The position numbers were made by a program, and so were the translations under genes. A DNA stretch of 8,623 nucleotides, from positions 1 through 8,623 of the forward strand of contig DPGD01000017.1 in the NCBI GenBank assembly GCA_003522145.1, read 5' to 3'. The notes beneath the pieces were generated by a model that saw nothing but the letters and a program-made list of their open reading frames with translations, had not been told where the DNA came from and made no database searches. Shown one piece after another: positions 7,524 to 8,623 of this stretch. The stretch's first letter is position 1. Each line of letters starts with the position of its first letter. Source of the DNA: Clostridiales bacterium. GTDB taxonomy: Bacteria; Bacillota; Clostridia; Oscillospirales; CAG-272.

Positions 7524-7560
7524 AAAAGTGCCGAGAAACCATGGCTTCCCGGCATTTTTT
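7524..7560. terminator. Shared, two-way terminator between operon and tRNA-Arg
   Basis: A 26-base pseudo-palindrome (7529-7554) centred on CCATGG. On the minus strand it forms an almost unbroken stem with two G-U pairs and is followed by CTTTTGTGTTT, serving the tRNA transcript. On the plus strand the same two positions are A/C mismatches, but six T follow directly (7555-7560), so it could also stop the rightward operon. The stem is better formed for the minus-strand RNA, and the T6 overlaps the last base of the tRNA CCA end. Confidence 0.75.
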
Positions 7561-7636
7561 GGCGTTCCCGAGGTGATTCGAACACCCGACCTACCGCTTA
7601 GGAGGCGGTCGCTCTATCCAGCTGAGCTACGGAAAC
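7560..7636 (-). tRNA. tRNA-Arg (anticodon CCU)
   Basis: A full cloverleaf of 77 bases, including an encoded CCA end (7562-7560). The acceptor stem is GTTTCCG with CGGGAAC (one G-U pair) and the discriminator is G. The D arm is GCTC/GAGC and the anticodon stem ACCGC/GCGGT. The loop CTCCTAA carries anticodon CCU at 7602-7600, which reads AGG. The T arm GGGTG/CACCT surrounds TTCGAAT. All parts are intact, and it has its own consensus promoter and a downstream terminator. Confidence 0.97.
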
Positions 7637-7654
7637 ATCTTTAAAATCTATTCA

Positions 7655-7683
7655 ATTATAGGTACAAACCAACTCAATGTCAA
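7655..7683 (-). promoter_or_regulatory. Consensus promoter of tRNA-Arg
   Basis: On the minus strand: -35 TTGACA (7678-7683), 17-base spacer, -10 TATAAT (7655-7660). Both hexamers are exact consensus, as expected for a stable RNA gene. Transcription would start near 7648, about 12 bases before the mature tRNA 5' end. Confidence 0.93.
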
Positions 7684-7849
7684 TCGCCTTTGCCCGAAAA
7701 GCGGTCGTTATAACATATTCTTAGGAGTTCAAAAAATCTCGTTTTTAACCGTGTACCTGTGTGTTCTGTAATGTCCGAAAAGCCTTGGAATATCAAGGAT
7801 TCTGGATGATTTGAGTTCCTTTGAAAATCAGTGCGTTTCCCTCAATATC

Positions 7850-7887
7850 CTGCTAATTTTCGCGCCATATTGCAAAAGTATTAGCAG
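7850..7887. repeat. Inverted repeat CTGCTAAT / ATTAGCAG
   Basis: Perfect 8-base arms (7850-7857 and 7880-7887) separated by 22 bases. The spacer continues the symmetry loosely (TTT and CGC on the left, GCAAAA on the right). The layout resembles a recombinase or regulator binding site near an element end. The function is inferred only. Confidence 0.5.
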
Positions 7888-7931
7888 AATAATTTGGGGA
7901 TGGAAAAGCGTTCAACTGAAAATGTGAACCG

Positions 7932-7949
7932 TGTGTCCTCTTGTGTCCT
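7932..7949. repeat. Tandem TGTGTCCT repeats, 10 bases apart
   Basis: TGTGTCCT occurs at 7932-7939 and 7942-7949, exactly one helical turn apart, just after an AACCGTGT repeat (7927-7934). A similar but less exact group (AACCGTGT, then TGTGTTCT, then TGTCC) occupies 7747-7776. The spacing suits side-by-side binding of a protein such as an integrase arm domain, an excisionase or a partition protein. Confidence 0.45.
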
Positions 7950-7954
7950 ACCGT

Positions 7955-7990
7955 AAAACGACCGTCTGTGTAAAAGCAAGCGGTCGTTTT
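7955..7990. terminator. Terminator-like hairpin upstream of ParA
   Basis: A perfect 10-base stem AAAACGACCG (7955-7964) with CGGTCGTTTT (7981-7990) around a 16-base loop. Its GC core ends in T4 on both strands, so it could stop transcription in either direction and insulate the element from its flank. It lies 64 bases before the ParA start; alternatively it is an attenuator in the ParA leader. Confidence 0.65.
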
Positions 7991-8002
7991 GCTTCTCTAC
8001 AT

Positions 8003-8028
8003 AGCCGTCTGCGTCGCCGCAGGCGGCT
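8003..8028 (+). promoter_or_regulatory. Strong GC-rich hairpin before the ParA ribosome site
   Basis: An 11-pair stem AGCCGTCTGCG (8003-8013) with CGCAGGCGGCT (8018-8028), including one G-T pair, around loop TCGC. No T-run follows (AAATTTA instead), so it is not an intrinsic terminator. It ends 10 bases before AAAGGAGG (8039-8046) and may be a leader structure that stabilises the mRNA or controls ParA translation, or a binding site for ParA/ParB. Confidence 0.55.
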
Positions 8029-8054
8029 AAATTTATGCAAAGGAGGAAACCCAT

Positions 8055-8623
8055 ATGGCAAATTGCAAAGTGATCGCAGTGACGAACCAAAAGGGCGGCG
8101 TGGGCAAAACTACGACCACCGCTAACCTCGGCATCGGGCTTGCCCATCAGAACAAGCGGGTGCTGCTTATTGATGCAGATGCGCAAGGCTCTTTGACTCT
8201 CTCCCTCGGCTATCCGAAGCCGGATGAGCTGCCCGTTACGCTGGCGGACATCATGCAGAATGTGATCGACGATACCCCCATCCCGGACGGCTGCGGTATT
8301 TTGCATCACGGTGAGGGCGTTGACCTGCTCCCTGCAAACATTGAGCTGTCCGGCATGGAGATCCGGCTGATCAACGCCATGAGCCGGGAAAGCGTACTGC
8401 GGACATATATCAATGCGGTCAAGCCCCATTACGACTATATCCTCGTTGACTGTATGCCGTCGCTTGGTATGATGCCGATCAATTCACTGGCCGCAGCGGA
8501 CAGCGTGATCATCCCGTCCCAGCCGTCGTATCTCTCGGCCAAAGGGCTTGACCTGCTGATGCAGTCCATCGCAAAGGTCAAGAGGCAGATCAACCCGAAA
8601 CTGAAAATCGACGGCATCCTGTT
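8055..8623 (+). CDS. parA: ParA/Soj-family ATPase of a mobile element (5' part)
   Basis: The first 189 codons are in the window; the gene runs off the right edge. The deviant Walker A motif KGGVGKTT (13-20, Lys13 and Lys18) marks a ParA/MinD-type ATPase. The Walker A' region is LLIDADAQGS (37-46) and the Walker B strand ends in ILVDCMPSLGMM, where the usual DCPPS is DCMPS. This variant I associate with ParA proteins of conjugative elements in gut Clostridia. Role: ATP-driven partition or maintenance of the element, normally together with a ParB-type protein encoded downstream (not visible). The start is well supported by AAAGGAGG (8039-8046), 8 bases upstream. Codon choice appears richer in CTG, CGG and ATC than in the operon genes, which fits horizontal origin. 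Chromosomal Soj is less likely because no spo0J or oriC context is seen. Confidence 0.9.
   Translation, partial: MANCKVIAVTNQKGGVGKTTTTANLGIGLAHQNKRVLLIDADAQGSLTLSLGYPKPDELPVTLADIMQNVIDDTPIPDGCGILHHGEGVDLLPANIELSGMEIRLINAMSRESVLRTYINAVKPHYDYILVDCMPSLGMMPINSLAAADSVIIPSQPSYLSAKGLDLLMQSIAKVKRQINPKLKIDGIL

Larger units (their letters stand above)
7684..8054. other. Noncoding, repeat-rich probable left end of a mobile element
   Basis: I find no convincing gene in these 371 bases. The left part is AT-rich. The stretch holds an 11-base direct repeat AAGCGGTCGTT (7699-7709 and 7978-7988), an 8-base direct repeat AACCGTGT (7747-7754 and 7927-7934), a small hairpin CCTTGGAATATCAAGG (7783-7798), an inverted repeat at 7850-7887 and two strong hairpins near the right side. 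It lies between an intact chromosomal tRNA unit and a ParA gene of mobile-element type, so an element end and attachment site probably fall inside it. No obvious promoter for the ParA gene is seen. Confidence 0.5.

Noticed and set aside
7560..7636. tRNA-Arg as the attachment site of the element
   Set aside because: The tRNA 3' end points away from the ParA gene and the tRNA with its promoter is intact; no copy of a tRNA fragment is seen to the right.
7684..8054. CRISPR array in the repeat-rich gap
   Set aside because: Repeats are only 8-11 bases, few and not regularly spaced by unique spacers.
7881..8429. 182-codon minus-strand frame opposite parA
   Set aside because: It overlaps a clear ParA coding region and two hairpins, and no known domain is seen.

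Overview
The window looks like chromosomal DNA from a low-to-mid GC Gram-positive bacterium of the class Clostridia (gut Oscillospirales/Ruminococcaceae type). This is inferred from strong Shine-Dalgarno sites, consensus sigma-A promoters, two lipoproteins with Gram-positive-style lipoboxes and the kinds of protein families present. No species can be named from the sequence alone.

Left part (5-1188): a leftward gene for a secreted calcineurin-like metallophosphoesterase lipoprotein, with its own near-consensus promoter. That promoter is head to head with the promoter of a rightward operon. The phosphoesterase reading frame stops soon after its last metal motif, with another frame open to the window edge, so a frameshift or truncation is possible.

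Centre (1103-7418): a tightly packed operon, starting from an extended -10 promoter. It encodes an ABC-2 type ATPase, a six-helix permease, a GldG-like membrane-anchored auxiliary protein and a DUF4340 membrane-anchored protein. After a 118-base gap with a strong hairpin comes a PrsA/SurA-like parvulin lipoprotein. The first four genes form the recurrent Gld-type ABC module (ATPase, permease, GldG, DUF4340). It probably moves or extracts something at the cell envelope, but its substrate is unknown. The parvulin may help fold proteins outside the membrane, although one of its expected catalytic histidines is replaced.

Right of the operon (7419-7683): a hairpin region, then a pseudo-palindromic terminator shared with a leftward tRNA-Arg(CCU) gene. 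The tRNA encodes its own CCA and has a perfect-consensus promoter (TTGACA-17-TATAAT).

Right end (7684-8623): a 371-base noncoding stretch rich in inverted and direct repeats and hairpins, then the first 189 codons of a ParA-type ATPase of the kind carried by integrative conjugative elements of Clostridia. This probably marks the left end of a mobile element inserted upstream of the tRNA gene. The element's exact end cannot be fixed from this window.
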